The notes under the pieces: model-generated
Told to the model about the DNA's origin: nothing
Seen by the model: the letters and a program-made list of their open reading frames with translations, nothing else
Databases searched by the model: none
In this document: in pieces, positions 8,089-15,215 of the stretch
Numbering within the stretch: position 1 is the stretch's first letter
How the letters are laid out: the number at the start of each line of letters is the position of its first letter
Position numbers and translations under genes: made by a program
Assembly (NCBI GenBank): GCA_947569365.1
Contig: CANOSM010000010.1
Location: 1 to 54,029, forward strand
Direction: 5' to 3'
Length of the DNA: 54,029 nt
Source of the DNA: an uncultured Clostridium sp.
Lineage (GTDB): Bacteria; Bacillota; Clostridia; TANB77; CAG-508

Positions 8089-9348
8089 TTATTCTTGGTA
8101 TTTTATATCTTCTTTATTATATTGTTTTGGATTTAATCCAATTCCTTTTTTCATATATTTTAATACAAATAAGATAACAATTAATCCAATACTGCCTACT
8201 ATTAAATAAGATATACTTGTAGTATAAAATTCTAATAGTAATCCACCCAAAAAACTTATAACTATTTCGCCAATATTTTTAATTAAATTACTTGCAGATA
8301 TAATTTTTGCTCTAATATTAACATCTGTGAAATTGGTAACATATTTATCTTCTAATACCCAATAAGGACCTCTAAAGAAATGATGTATAAAAAATGCAAA
8401 CATAATTATTATAATTTTAAAACAAAAGTTCAAATCTAAATTAGCAACCATTCCAACTATAATAAAAGATAAAAATATTGGAATAGATATAAATGATAGT
8501 GTCTTATTTTTTTAAGTATTATGTATTTTATTTTGATACATTACTGAAAAAGATTGTATAAGAGTTAATATTGCAAAAATAATACCAAAATAGTGTGGTG
8601 ATATTTTCAAATCTGTTAATAAACTTTTTTTATATGTAGAAATCATCATTAAGATACCTCCAAATATAGATGTAAACAAAAATAATGATTTCAACTTTTT
8701 TGAATGCACAATAAATTTAAAATATTGTTTAATATCTTCGATTGATTTTGATATAGTTGTTTCTTTCTTTTTTTCTATTTCCACTTCTTCAAATCTATAA
8801 GCCATGATTACAGCTAATACTGATATAAAACTAGATAAAATAAGTGGAATATATGGATTAATAACAAATAAATAGCCTGCACATATTGATGTAACTGCAC
8901 TTAATGCATTACTCAAAGAGGAACCTTTAGCATTTATATTTGCAAATGAATTTTTACCAATACATATTTTAGTAGATTCATATAGTAATGTATTTCTAGC
9001 AATATCTTTTATAGCATTGCCAAAAGCAGACATAAAGTATGCAATAACTAAAAATGTAAAATTATTGACAAAAATCATCATTATTATTTGAATGGTTGCA
9101 AAAGTAGTTCCCAAAATGAATGCTTTTCTACTTCCAATTTTTTCAATTATAATAGTAGCTGGTATTTGGAGTAGTAATAAAAATAGTGAATATATAGATT
9201 CAGCATACATTACTTTTGCAGCTGAAATTCCTTTTACTTCTGTTAAAAATAGAAATATAATTGCACTATAAAATAGAGGATCCCACCCAAAGCCTTTATA
9301 TAATGGAAATATTCTTCTATTATATTTCATTGCAATTTCTTGTTTCAT
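8089..9348 (-). pseudogene. MFS transporter interrupted by one in-frame stop
   Basis: One reading frame runs from ATG 9348 (AAGGAG site) to TAA 8089, broken only by an in-frame TAA at 8512-8514. Both sides are intact membrane protein: 278 codons before and about 140 after, roughly 12 helices in all. The segment before the stop (MYQNKIHN) and after it (KNKTLSFIS) align without a gap to the second MFS gene of this window (22977-24309), which has Phe where the stop lies. A single base change in a Phe/Leu codon explains it. This is therefore a recent nonsense mutation or possible read-through, not a frameshift. Substrate unknown. Confidence 0.8.
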
Positions 9349-9524
9349 TTATTTCTCCTTGGTATAATTAATTTTTTATATAACTTTTATATCTTCATAT
9401 ATTGGTTAGTGAAAAAGTTATTAAAATATATCACATATTAATATAATGTACAATAATTTTTTTCTTATCCTTGTTGATGTATTATAGAAAACAAAATACA
9501 ATTATATTCTAAAATAAAAGGGAA

Positions 9525-9553
9525 TTGATTTTATAAATCGTACATAATATAAT
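9525..9553 (+). promoter_or_regulatory. Strong promoter ahead of the recombinase genes
   Basis: TTGATT (9525-9530) and TATAAT (9548-9553) with a 17-base spacer. The predicted start near 9560 is only about 20 bases before a terminator-like hairpin. The remainder of 9349-9524 is AT-rich with no recognised feature. Confidence 0.65.
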
Positions 9554-9578
9554 GTAAATATAGAGAAATATAAATTTG

Positions 9579-9610
9579 CTCAGGACAATTTTGTCTTGGG
9601 TATTTTTTTA
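9579..9610 (+). terminator. Leader hairpin with U-run (possible attenuator) before the recombinase
   Basis: CTCAGGACAA and TTGTCTTGGG (9579-9600) form a 10-bp stem, with two G-U pairs, around a 2-base loop. TATTTTTTTA follows at 9601-9610. It looks like an intrinsic terminator placed between a strong promoter and the 47-codon ORF/recombinase pair, so it could limit recombinase expression. Confidence 0.6.
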
Positions 9611-9644
9611 TGCTTTCCTCATAAATTTTAAAGAGGCGATTTAT

Positions 9645-9788
9645 ATGTTATTAGAAGAATACATATTAGAAAATACAAAAATAAAATTTTATGATGATTA
9701 TATTGTAAAAAATACGACTAATCAAAAAGATTACATAGATAATGTTATCGTTAATCTAATAAGAAAAATAAATTCTTCTTTGTTGTAA
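9645..9788 (+). CDS. Small ORF upstream of the recombinase, 47 aa
   Basis: ATG 9645 has an AGAGG site eight bases upstream. The product is a 47-residue peptide rich in Tyr, Asn and Lys with amphipathic helices (LLEEYILEN, DNVIVNLIRKINSSLL). The frame stays open farther upstream, but no ribosome site supports an earlier start and that part overlaps the leader hairpin. No family recognised. Its place directly before a serine recombinase makes a directionality factor or regulator a reasonable guess, but nothing in the sequence proves it. Confidence 0.5.
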   Translation: MLLEEYILENTKIKFYDDYIVKNTTNQKDYIDNVIVNLIRKINSSLL

Positions 9789-9850
9789 TTTGTTATAGTT
9801 ACAGATAAATAATTGCGAATTAAAGACAAATTACAAGGAAAGGAGGAAAT

Positions 9851-11410
9851 GTGCAAGATGGCACATATGCAATTTATTTAAGAAAATCAAGAGAAGATAT
9901 AGAATCTGAAAAATATGGAGAAGGAGAAACTCTAGCAAGGCATGAGAAAATTCTAACTACATTGGCAGGTAAACGAAACTTAACTATTGGAAAAATTTAT
10001 AGAGAAGTTGTAAGTGGTGAAATGATTAGTGAAAGAAAAGAAATACAGAAACTTCTAAAAGATGTTGAGAATGAAAAGTGGATTGGTGTTTTAGTTGTTG
10101 AAGTAGAAAGACTTGCTCGTGGTGATACTGCTGATCAAGGTCGAATTTCAAAGGCTTTTAAATATTCTCATACCAAAATTATTACACCTGTTAAAACTTA
10201 TGATCCAGATAATGAATTTGATGAGGAATATTTTGAGTTTGGCTTATTTATGTCTAGAAGAGAATATAAAACAATCAATAGGCGTCTGCAAAGAGGTCGA
10301 GAAATTTCGTGTCAAGAAGGTAAATTTGTAGGAAATATTGCTCCTTTTGGATATGATAGAGTAAAGCTAAAAGATTCAAAAGGCTATACCTTATCTATAA
10401 ATCAAGATGAGGCACCTATTGTAAAAGAGATTTTTAGATTATATACTTTTGAAAATAACACTATAAATTCAGTTACAAAGCAATTAAATGATATGAATTT
10501 AAAGCCTAGGATTTCTGATGAGTGGACTATTTCTTCTGTTAAAGATATTCTTTCAAATCCTACCTATATTGGTAAAATTGTTTGGAATAGAAGGAAACAA
10601 AAAAAGAAAACGAAAAATGGGCATCTTATCATCAGTAGACCTCGTAATCAAGATTATTTAATTTATAATGGATTACATGAGCCTATTATTGATAATAAGA
10701 CATGGGAATTAGTTCAAGGAAAAAGAAAACAAAATACTCCAAAAGTAAAACATAGCCATCAAATTCAAAACCCATTAGTTGGCTTAGTATTTTGTGAAAA
10801 ATGTGGTAAACCTATGCAAAGACGACCTTATAATAAACATAACAAACCTGCAACTCTTATATGTTCCAATTCAAAATGTGATAATGTAAGTTCTAAACTT
10901 TATATTGTTGAAAATAAGATTATTGAGGCTCTAAAACTATGGCTTGAAAATTATAAAGTAGATTATGAAATTAAAGATAATTCAAATGCTAAAAATACTA
11001 AGCTAATTGAAAAATCTATTGTGTCAGCTAAAAAAGAATTAGAAAAAGAAAATAATAAACTTGATAAAATTTATGACTTTTTAGAAAATGGTATTTACAA
11101 TAAGGACGAATTTATAACCCGTTCAAAAACTATAAAAGATAGTATTCAAAATTTAGAAAATAAATTAAAAGAATACAATTCTTTATTACAAAAAAACGTT
11201 GAAATACAAAATGAAAAGAAAACTATGATACCTAAATTAGAAAATGTGATTGATTTATATGATAAGTTAGAAACTGCTGAAGATAAAAATATTTTACTAA
11301 AAAGTATACTATCTAAAGTTACCTACTTAAAAACAGAAAATTCTATAAAAAAGGATTCGGATTCTACAAATTTTGAATTACATATATATCCCAAAATACC
11401 AAAAAGCTAA
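9851..11410 (+). CDS. Large serine recombinase (integrase/excisionase of the element)
   Basis: 519 residues, starting with GTG 9851 four bases after AGGAGG. The resolvase domain begins YAIYLRKSRED with the catalytic serine at residue 13 and has VLVVEVERLARGD around 78-90. The middle recombinase domain contains GNIAPFGYD and the NDMNLKPRISDEWTISSVK region. A zinc ribbon (CEKCGKPMQRR ... CSNSKC) lies near residues 315-350. A long coiled-coil segment (about 385-470) follows, as in phage-type integrases. The enzyme should cut and rejoin at the 14-bp repeats flanking this element and so join or split cotJC. Confidence 0.95.
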   Translation: MQDGTYAIYLRKSREDIESEKYGEGETLARHEKILTTLAGKRNLTIGKIYREVVSGEMISERKEIQKLLKDVENEKWIGVLVVEVERLARGDTADQGRISKAFKYSHTKIITPVKTYDPDNEFDEEYFEFGLFMSRREYKTINRRLQRGREISCQEGKFVGNIAPFGYDRVKLKDSKGYTLSINQDEAPIVKEIFRLYTFENNTINSVTKQLNDMNLKPRISDEWTISSVKDILSNPTYIGKIVWNRRKQKKKTKNGHLIISRPRNQDYLIYNGLHEPIIDNKTWELVQGKRKQNTPKVKHSHQIQNPLVGLVFCEKCGKPMQRRPYNKHNKPATLICSNSKCDNVSSKLYIVENKIIEALKLWLENYKVDYEIKDNSNAKNTKLIEKSIVSAKKELEKENNKLDKIYDFLENGIYNKDEFITRSKTIKDSIQNLENKLKEYNSLLQKNVEIQNEKKTMIPKLENVIDLYDKLETAEDKNILLKSILSKVTYLKTENSIKKDSDSTNFELHIYPKIPKS

Positions 11411-11487
11411 TTATCAAATTTTCTAAGATATATTAATTATATTTATTATTTGATATAATATAAAAAATTAAAAAAGGAGACACATAT

Positions 11488-12252
11488 ATGTTAGAAAAAA
11501 TAGAATATATACTTCAAAAAAATACTAAAAATATAGAGTTTTTTAATATGCTTATTAGTTTATTTAAAGATGTAAAATATGTAACTAATATTAACAATGA
11601 AGAAATACATATAATAACATCAAACTTAAGACCTGAAACTATTTTTAGATTAGATGATATCAATTCTAATATTAAATTAAATATAGGGGATAAGAAGTAT
11701 TTAAATATATTATCTAGGAAAAATAAAAATAGTAAAGAATTATGTAATATAAAAAGGTTAAATATTAATGATGTTTCTAACAAATTATCAGGACACATTA
11801 AAAGAATTGACCATACAGGGATAAATTTGCCAACTGTTTTATTTGATGAACTGGAATATCAAAATCTATTAGATTATTTTTCATCTAATGGTAATATGTA
11901 CAGCTATCCAACAGGAGAGCCTTGGCCATTTTTATTACCAGCAACAGAACATGAACATAAAAACGAAATAACTAATTTTAAAATTTTACGAGAACCAAGA
12001 TTTGAATTTGTTTATGATAAGTACACTAATACTGTAGGAATACAAATTGATATAGAAACAGATTTATCAAAAAATGAAATAGAAGATTTATTTCCTAAAG
12101 ACCAAGGTGTATATTATAAAGGTTGTACTTTCAAAGCAATTTATTTAGACTATGGTGAAGATTTAGATATAAGACTAGATGTTAGATATGAATCAACTTA
12201 TGGTGACTGGGAAAGTGGCGAATGGCTCGTATGTGAAGGTAAAAGAATGTAA
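11488..12252 (+). CDS. Hypothetical cargo protein of the cotJC element
   Basis: 254 residues with a clear AAAGGAG site and ATG. It has no signal peptide or membrane segment. The first 110 residues are Asn/Lys/Ile-rich and helical. The C-terminal half is more conserved in character, with NMYSYPTGEPWPFLLPAT, REPRFEFVYDKYTNTVGIQ and a Trp/Glu-rich ending (YGDWESGEWLVCEGKRM). No family is recognised. It is the last gene before the right attachment site and is co-oriented with the recombinase. Confidence 0.6.
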   Translation: MLEKIEYILQKNTKNIEFFNMLISLFKDVKYVTNINNEEIHIITSNLRPETIFRLDDINSNIKLNIGDKKYLNILSRKNKNSKELCNIKRLNINDVSNKLSGHIKRIDHTGINLPTVLFDELEYQNLLDYFSSNGNMYSYPTGEPWPFLLPATEHEHKNEITNFKILREPRFEFVYDKYTNTVGIQIDIETDLSKNEIEDLFPKDQGVYYKGCTFKAIYLDYGEDLDIRLDVRYESTYGDWESGEWLVCEGKRM

Positions 12253-12284
12253 CTTAATCTATCATTAAAATAATTTATTTTACA

Positions 12285-12325
12285 GTCAATAGCCAAAGTT
12301 GTAATCACTGTCTTTAGCTATTGAC
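12285..12325. terminator. Inverted repeat next to the right attachment site
   Basis: GTCAATAGC (12285-12293) and GCTATTGAC (12317-12325) are perfect inverted repeats, extended by AAAG/CTTT pairing. They lie 16 bases from the right-end repeat. They may terminate the cargo gene or belong to the recombinase binding site; no U-run follows. Confidence 0.5.
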
Positions 12326-12338
12326 ATCATCAAGGAAC

Positions 12339-12536
12339 TCATTCTTCTGTACCAATATCATTTAATATTGCTTTTGATTTTTGATCTGGCATACTAACTC
12401 TTTGAGACAAATATCTAAGTGCTGCACCAATTTCACCATCAGGACCACCATATTGAGATATTATAAATTTAGCAAGTCTAGGGTTAGTACATTTTATATT
12501 AACAGGATATTCTAATTTCTTTTGATATAACCACAT
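12339..12536 (-). CDS. cotJC: 5' part of interrupted cotJC
   Basis: 65 codons encode MWLYQKKLEYPVNIKC and the LAKFIISQYGGPDGEIGAAL segment typical of the CotJC/manganese-catalase N terminus. The frame then runs into a TGA created at the element boundary. The ATG overlaps the cotJB stop (TAATG), so the two genes are coupled. In its present arrangement it would give only a truncated N-terminal fragment. Joined to 6277-6675 it gives full CotJC, a spore-coat protein with catalase-like di-manganese fold. Confidence 0.92.
   Translation of the reverse strand: MWLYQKKLEYPVNIKCTNPRLAKFIISQYGGPDGEIGAALRYLSQRVSMPDQKSKAILNDIGTEE
12341..12354 (+). repeat. Direct repeat / attachment site, right end of the element
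   Basis: The second copy of ATTCTTCTGTACCA. On the minus strand it encodes the end of the cotJC 5' part (GTEE) and supplies the T of the TGA that stops it. Confidence 0.85.
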
Positions 12537-12817
12537 TAGTTATTTCCTCCTTCCCATGGCCAAGGTTCTTCAAGCCATCTCCATTGATTACAAGGACATT
12601 CTATAGATAAAGGTCCATACATAGATTGATACTTATCAGTAAGCTTTCTTAAATTATTTGCATGTTGATTATGAAGACATAAAGCTCTTTGGTCAGTAGG
12701 ATTTATATCTAAATATAAAGCAAGTTCTATAACATAAAAAGTACATTCTTGAATTTCTCTTAAAAGTTCTTCTTTATTTGAATTATTATTACATCCACAA
12801 TTACAATCCATATCCAT
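12536..12817 (-). CDS. cotJB: Spore coat protein CotJB
   Basis: 93 residues. After a Cys/Asn-rich start comes the CotJB core: LLREIQECTFYVIELALYLD, TDQRALCLHNQH and YGPLSIECP, with a Trp-rich end (WRWLEEPWPWEGG). It lies between cotJA and cotJC, one base overlapping the latter. CotJ proteins form an inner-coat complex. Length is normal. Confidence 0.93.
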   Translation of the reverse strand: MDMDCNCGCNNNSNKEELLREIQECTFYVIELALYLDINPTDQRALCLHNQHANNLRKLTDKYQSMYGPLSIECPCNQWRWLEEPWPWEGGNN

Positions 12818-12818
12818 A

Positions 12819-13214
12819 TTACATACAACCTCCTTTAAAATCTTTAGAATTTCTTAAATAATTCATTACTTCTTGAGATTGACCAGGACAGTAAGGGCTA
12901 ACAAGTTCTGGGAATATAGTTCCTAATTTCAATCCTAAACATGGAGTATATACATTATTCATATATTGGTGAGGAACATATGAATGAGCATATAAGAGAG
13001 TATTTGGAAAATTATTTGAAGATTCAAACCCACAAGAGCAAGAATTTGTACTATTTTGATTATTATAATTATTCATTGCATTCATACTACAAGGGCATGA
13101 TTGTTCATACATATTTTCATCAGAACAACCACAACTATTTGTATTCATATTACAAGAATCATTATCGTAATCATCATTATTATTATTATTATTACAATTA
13201 CAATGTCTATACAT
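12819..13214 (-). CDS. cotJA: Spore coat associated protein CotJA
   Basis: 131 residues. The C-terminal 55 residues match CotJA: HSYVPHQYMNNVYTPCLGLK and FPELVSPYCPGQSQEV. The N-terminal half is an Asn/Cys-rich low-complexity extension, longer than in Bacillus CotJA, probably for cross-linking in the coat. An AGGAGGAAATAC site precedes the ATG. First gene of the cotJABC operon. Confidence 0.9.
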   Translation of the reverse strand: MYRHCNCNNNNNNDDYDNDSCNMNTNSCGCSDENMYEQSCPCSMNAMNNYNNQNSTNSCSCGFESSNNFPNTLLYAHSYVPHQYMNNVYTPCLGLKLGTIFPELVSPYCPGQSQEVMNYLRNSKDFKGGCM

Positions 13215-13249
13215 ATTATTGTATTTCCTCCTTTTTTTTATCTATAATA

Positions 13250-13281
13250 TAATGTATGCAAAAAAGTAGACTAGGGTTATT
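13250..13281 (-). promoter_or_regulatory. Mother-cell sigma (E/K-like) promoter of cotJABC
   Basis: On the minus strand, CATACATTA (13258-13250) matches both the sigma-E -10 box (CATACAnT) and the sigma-K -10 box (CATAnnnTA). An AAC about 17 bases farther upstream suits a sigma-K -35. This places cotJ transcription in the mother cell, where skin-type elements are excised. Confidence 0.55.
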
Positions 13282-13376
13282 AAAATGTAGGAATATTATA
13301 TAAAAATTTAAATATATATTATTATAAAGAATGTGAGTATTATCATAAATACAATAGCAAACTGCATAATTTGAGA

Positions 13377-13415
13377 AAATAGCGTTTCCTTGAAAAAGAA
13401 AATGCTATTTTTCTT
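13377..13415 (+). terminator. Hairpin with T-run upstream of recJ
   Basis: AAATAGC near 13377 pairs with GCTATTT near 13404-13410, followed by TTTCTTTC. No gene precedes it on this strand within 13215-13496, so it may be a leader structure or small-RNA end. Nothing else is recognised in this gap apart from the two promoters. Confidence 0.45.
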
Positions 13416-13496
13416 TCTATAAATAACATAAAAAGTATTTAAAAAACATTGCAAATAATGTATAATATAATAAATTTTTAATTGGGAGACAAGTTG

Positions 13497-15185
13497 ATGT
13501 ATAAAAAATGGGAGTATCAAGAAACAGATTTAAAAGTAGTATCAAATATTATGAAAAAAAATAATATTTCAGAATTACTATCTACAGTATTAGTAAATAG
13601 AGGAATAACTAAACAAAAAGATATTGAGATATTTTTAAATCCGACAAGAAAAGATTTTCATGACCCATATTTAATGAAAGATATGGATATTGCTGTAGAT
13701 AGAATTATAGAAGCAATAGAAAAAAAAGAAAAAACTATCATATATGGTGATTATGATGTAGATGGAATAACAAGTATAACAGTATTAAAGAAATTTTTAA
13801 AAGAAAGAGGACTTGATGTAGAGTATTATATTCCAAATAGATTAAATGAAGGATATGGACTAAATAAAGAAGCTATAGATAAAATTGTAGATGAAAAATA
13901 CACATTAATAATAACAGTAGATTGTGGAATATCTGCTATAGAAGAAATTGATTATGCAAATTCTCTAGGAGTACAAACAATAGTTACAGATCATCATGAG
14001 CCAATGGATAGTCTTCCTAAAGCAATAGCTGTAATTGATAATAAAAGAAAAGATAGTAAATATCCTTTTAAAAATTTAGCAGGAGTAGGAGTAGTATTTA
14101 AATTAATTCAAGCTATAGGAAAAAAGCTTAATATAGAAGAAAAAGAATATCTAAAATACTTAGATATAGTATGTATAGGGACAATATCAGATATAGTTCC
14201 ACTTGTAGATGAAAATAGAGTAATTGCAAAACTTGGACTTAAACTAGTAGAAGTTACAAGAAATTTAGGACTAAGGGCACTTATTAATTCATCAGATTAT
14301 AAAGTTATCAATTCAAATACAATTTCATTTGGAATAGCACCTAGAATTAATGCATGTGGAAGAATGGGCTTTGAAAAAGAAGCTGTTAAATTATTTCTAA
14401 CAGAAGATGAAGAAGAAGCACAAGAAATAACAGAAAAGCTAAATAGATATAATAGAGAAAGACAAGACATTGAAAAATCTATATATGAAGATGCAATTAA
14501 AATGATAAAAGAAGAAGAACTTGAAAATAAAAATTCAATAGTGCTTGGGTCAGATGGATGGCATCATGGAGTTATAGGGATTGTATCATCAAAAATCACA
14601 GATATGTATTTTAAACCATCAATATTAGTATGTTTTGAAGATGATGAAGCAAAAGGATCTGGAAGAAGCATTCCAGGATTTGATCTTCATGAAGCGGTAG
14701 GGCATATGTCTGATTATATTGAAAAATATGGTGGGCATGAAATGGCAATAGGACTTAGTCTAAAAAAAGAAAATTTTAAAAAATTTAAAGAGGAATTTGA
14801 AAAATATGTTAAAAAAGAGGATATAAGTGGAATTTTACCAATAATTGAAATAGATAAAACTATTAACTTAAAAGATATGAATAAAGAAACAATTCAAGAA
14901 ATTGAGCTATTAGAACCATTTGGAGAGGCAAATAAAAGACCATTATTTGTATATAAAAACTTAAAAATAGATTCTATTAGAGCTCTTTCAGAAGGAAAAC
15001 ATCTAAAACTAACATTAAAAGATGAAAATACTATAATAAATGCAATAGGATTTAATCTAGGACACTATTCAAAAGAATATATGATAGGAGATAAAGTAGA
15101 TATTGCAGGAATGTTGGAATTAAATTCCTTTAATGGAGTTGATTTAGTACAAATAAACATAAAAGATATAATGAAATCATATTAA
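13497..15185 (+). CDS. recJ: Single-stranded-DNA exonuclease RecJ
   Basis: 562 residues, starting at ATG 13497 behind GGGAGA; the frame is open back to a TTG at 13482, but that lies on the ribosome site. The DHH phosphoesterase motifs are YGDYDVDG near residue 84 and VTDHHEP near 163. A DHHA1 part carries GRSIPGFDLHEA and YGGHEMAIG, and the C-terminal domain binds DNA. RecJ degrades 5' single-stranded ends in repair and recombination. It opens the recJ-rel-MBL-hisS gene run. Length fits short clostridial forms. Confidence 0.95.
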   Translation: MYKKWEYQETDLKVVSNIMKKNNISELLSTVLVNRGITKQKDIEIFLNPTRKDFHDPYLMKDMDIAVDRIIEAIEKKEKTIIYGDYDVDGITSITVLKKFLKERGLDVEYYIPNRLNEGYGLNKEAIDKIVDEKYTLIITVDCGISAIEEIDYANSLGVQTIVTDHHEPMDSLPKAIAVIDNKRKDSKYPFKNLAGVGVVFKLIQAIGKKLNIEEKEYLKYLDIVCIGTISDIVPLVDENRVIAKLGLKLVEVTRNLGLRALINSSDYKVINSNTISFGIAPRINACGRMGFEKEAVKLFLTEDEEEAQEITEKLNRYNRERQDIEKSIYEDAIKMIKEEELENKNSIVLGSDGWHHGVIGIVSSKITDMYFKPSILVCFEDDEAKGSGRSIPGFDLHEAVGHMSDYIEKYGGHEMAIGLSLKKENFKKFKEEFEKYVKKEDISGILPIIEIDKTINLKDMNKETIQEIELLEPFGEANKRPLFVYKNLKIDSIRALSEGKHLKLTLKDENTIINAIGFNLGHYSKEYMIGDKVDIAGMLELNSFNGVDLVQINIKDIMKSY

Positions 15186-15215
15186 TTAATATTTTTTGAG
15201 GGAGGAATTATAAAT

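Larger units (their letters stand above)
6675..12354 (+). mobile_element. Serine-recombinase element interrupting cotJC (skin-like)
   Basis: A 5.67 kb insertion bounded by 14-bp direct repeats, splitting cotJC into two otherwise intact halves. It carries a RhuM-family gene, a nonsense-interrupted MFS transporter, a 47-codon ORF, a large serine recombinase and one unknown gene. No phage structural, replication or conjugation genes are present, so it is a minimal integrase element. Known parallels are sigK-skin elements and other sporulation-gene intervening sequences that are excised in the mother cell by their own serine recombinase. Excision during sporulation is inferred here, not shown. 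Confidence 0.88.

Noticed and set aside
8512..8514. Break in the element's MFS gene as another CGG frameshift
   Set aside because: Both halves are in the same frame and the break is a TAA codon; no CGG is present.
12941..13252. Open frame opposite cotJA
   Set aside because: Tyr/His/Asn-rich mirror of the low-complexity cotJA sequence, without a ribosome site.
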